Source of the DNA: an uncultured Acetatifactor sp.
Lineage (GTDB): Bacteria; Bacillota; Clostridia; Lachnospirales; Lachnospiraceae
Assembly (NCBI GenBank): GCA_934394665.1
Contig: CAKRRS010000110.1
Span: forward strand, 1 to 6,188
Reading direction: 5' to 3'
DNA: 6,188 nucleotides
Shown here: piece by piece, positions 6,003 to 6,188 of the stretch
Layout of the letters: the number at the start of each line of letters is the position of its first letter
How positions within the stretch are numbered: the first letter of the stretch is position 1
Position numbers and translations under genes: made by a program
The notes under the pieces: generated by a model
Database searches by the model: none
What the model saw: only the letters and a program-made list of their open reading frames with translations
What the model was told of the DNA's origin: nothing

Positions 6003-6046
6003 AAAAACAGGGGATCAGCAAGCCTTTCCCTGCCAAATCCCCTGTT
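6003..6046 (-). terminator. Rho-independent terminator of the upstream gene
   Basis: A perfect 10-bp inverted repeat, AACAGGGGAT / ATCCCCTGTT (6037-6046 with 6006-6015), encloses a 21-nt loop. On the minus strand it is followed by a short T run (6007-6003, two of which belong to the stem). It starts 7 nt after the stop of the gene at 6054 and ends just before the -35 of the radical SAM promoter. The loop is long and the T run short, so it may be only moderately efficient. Confidence 0.72.
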
Positions 6047-6053
6047 CTTCTTA

Positions 6054-6188
6054 CTATAACGACTGCACAAATCTGTCGAATGCTTTTTGGCCTTCCTCGG
6101 TTCTCTTATATACACCGGCATCTTCCAATACCTGCATGAATACCAGACCGATCTCCTTCTCTACGATACCGTCGATGTTCTCTGCAGT
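6054..6188 (-). CDS. C-terminal 44 residues of an unrecognised protein
   Basis: The frame enters from beyond the right edge and ends at TAG (6054-6056), followed at once by an in-frame TAA (6051-6053). The visible tail is soluble and probably helical, with charged and hydrophobic residues alternating, as in EKEIGLVFMQVLEDAGVYKR and AFDRFVQSL. I cannot assign a family from this fragment. A terminator 7 nt downstream and the tandem stop codons support it as the real end of a gene. The terminator and the following promoter suggest it is transcribed separately from the radical SAM gene. Confidence 0.7.
   Translation of the reverse strand, partial: TAENIDGIVEKEIGLVFMQVLEDAGVYKRTEEGQKAFDRFVQSL

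Overview
The window looks like a stretch of chromosome from a Gram-positive anaerobe, most likely a member of the Lachnospiraceae or a close clostridial relative. This is inferred from the proteins, not from a search. The clues are a VanW/G5 surface protein, an AIR-synthase-related protein of the clostridial HypE-like type, a cobalamin-type radical SAM protein with a DUF4080-like C-terminus, a short DnaQ-family exonuclease, good Shine-Dalgarno sites and moderate G+C. I see no mobile elements, CRISPR array, tRNA, rRNA or recognisable riboswitch. The region reads as ordinary housekeeping or cell-envelope chromosome.

Layout. From right to left, the minus strand carries: the 3' end of an unrecognised gene (6054-6188) closed by a Rho-independent terminator; a B12-binding radical SAM protein (4071-5960) with a close-fitting promoter that predicts a leaderless mRNA; a DnaQ-like 3'-5' exonuclease (3169-3936); and then an apparent operon of a 35-residue membrane peptide (2400-2507), a secreted VanW-family protein (862-2340) and an AIR-synthase-related protein (1-845, cut by the window edge). 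The only plus-strand gene is a membrane-anchored TPR-like protein (2577-3227). Its 5' end faces the small-peptide operon and its 3' end overlaps the exonuclease gene tail to tail.

How the parts relate. The control region at 2500-2598 is the most notable part. The two divergent genes appear to have promoters that point across each other, so the predicted transcripts overlap by about 30 nt at their 5' ends. A perfect 11-bp tandem repeat sits in that overlap. The peptide, VanW and AIRS genes are tightly spaced and probably co-transcribed. The radical SAM and exonuclease genes are co-oriented with a 134-bp gap and may share a transcript. No defence or biosynthetic system is evident. The main unknowns are the small peptide, the TPR-like protein, and the substrates of the AIRS and radical SAM enzymes.
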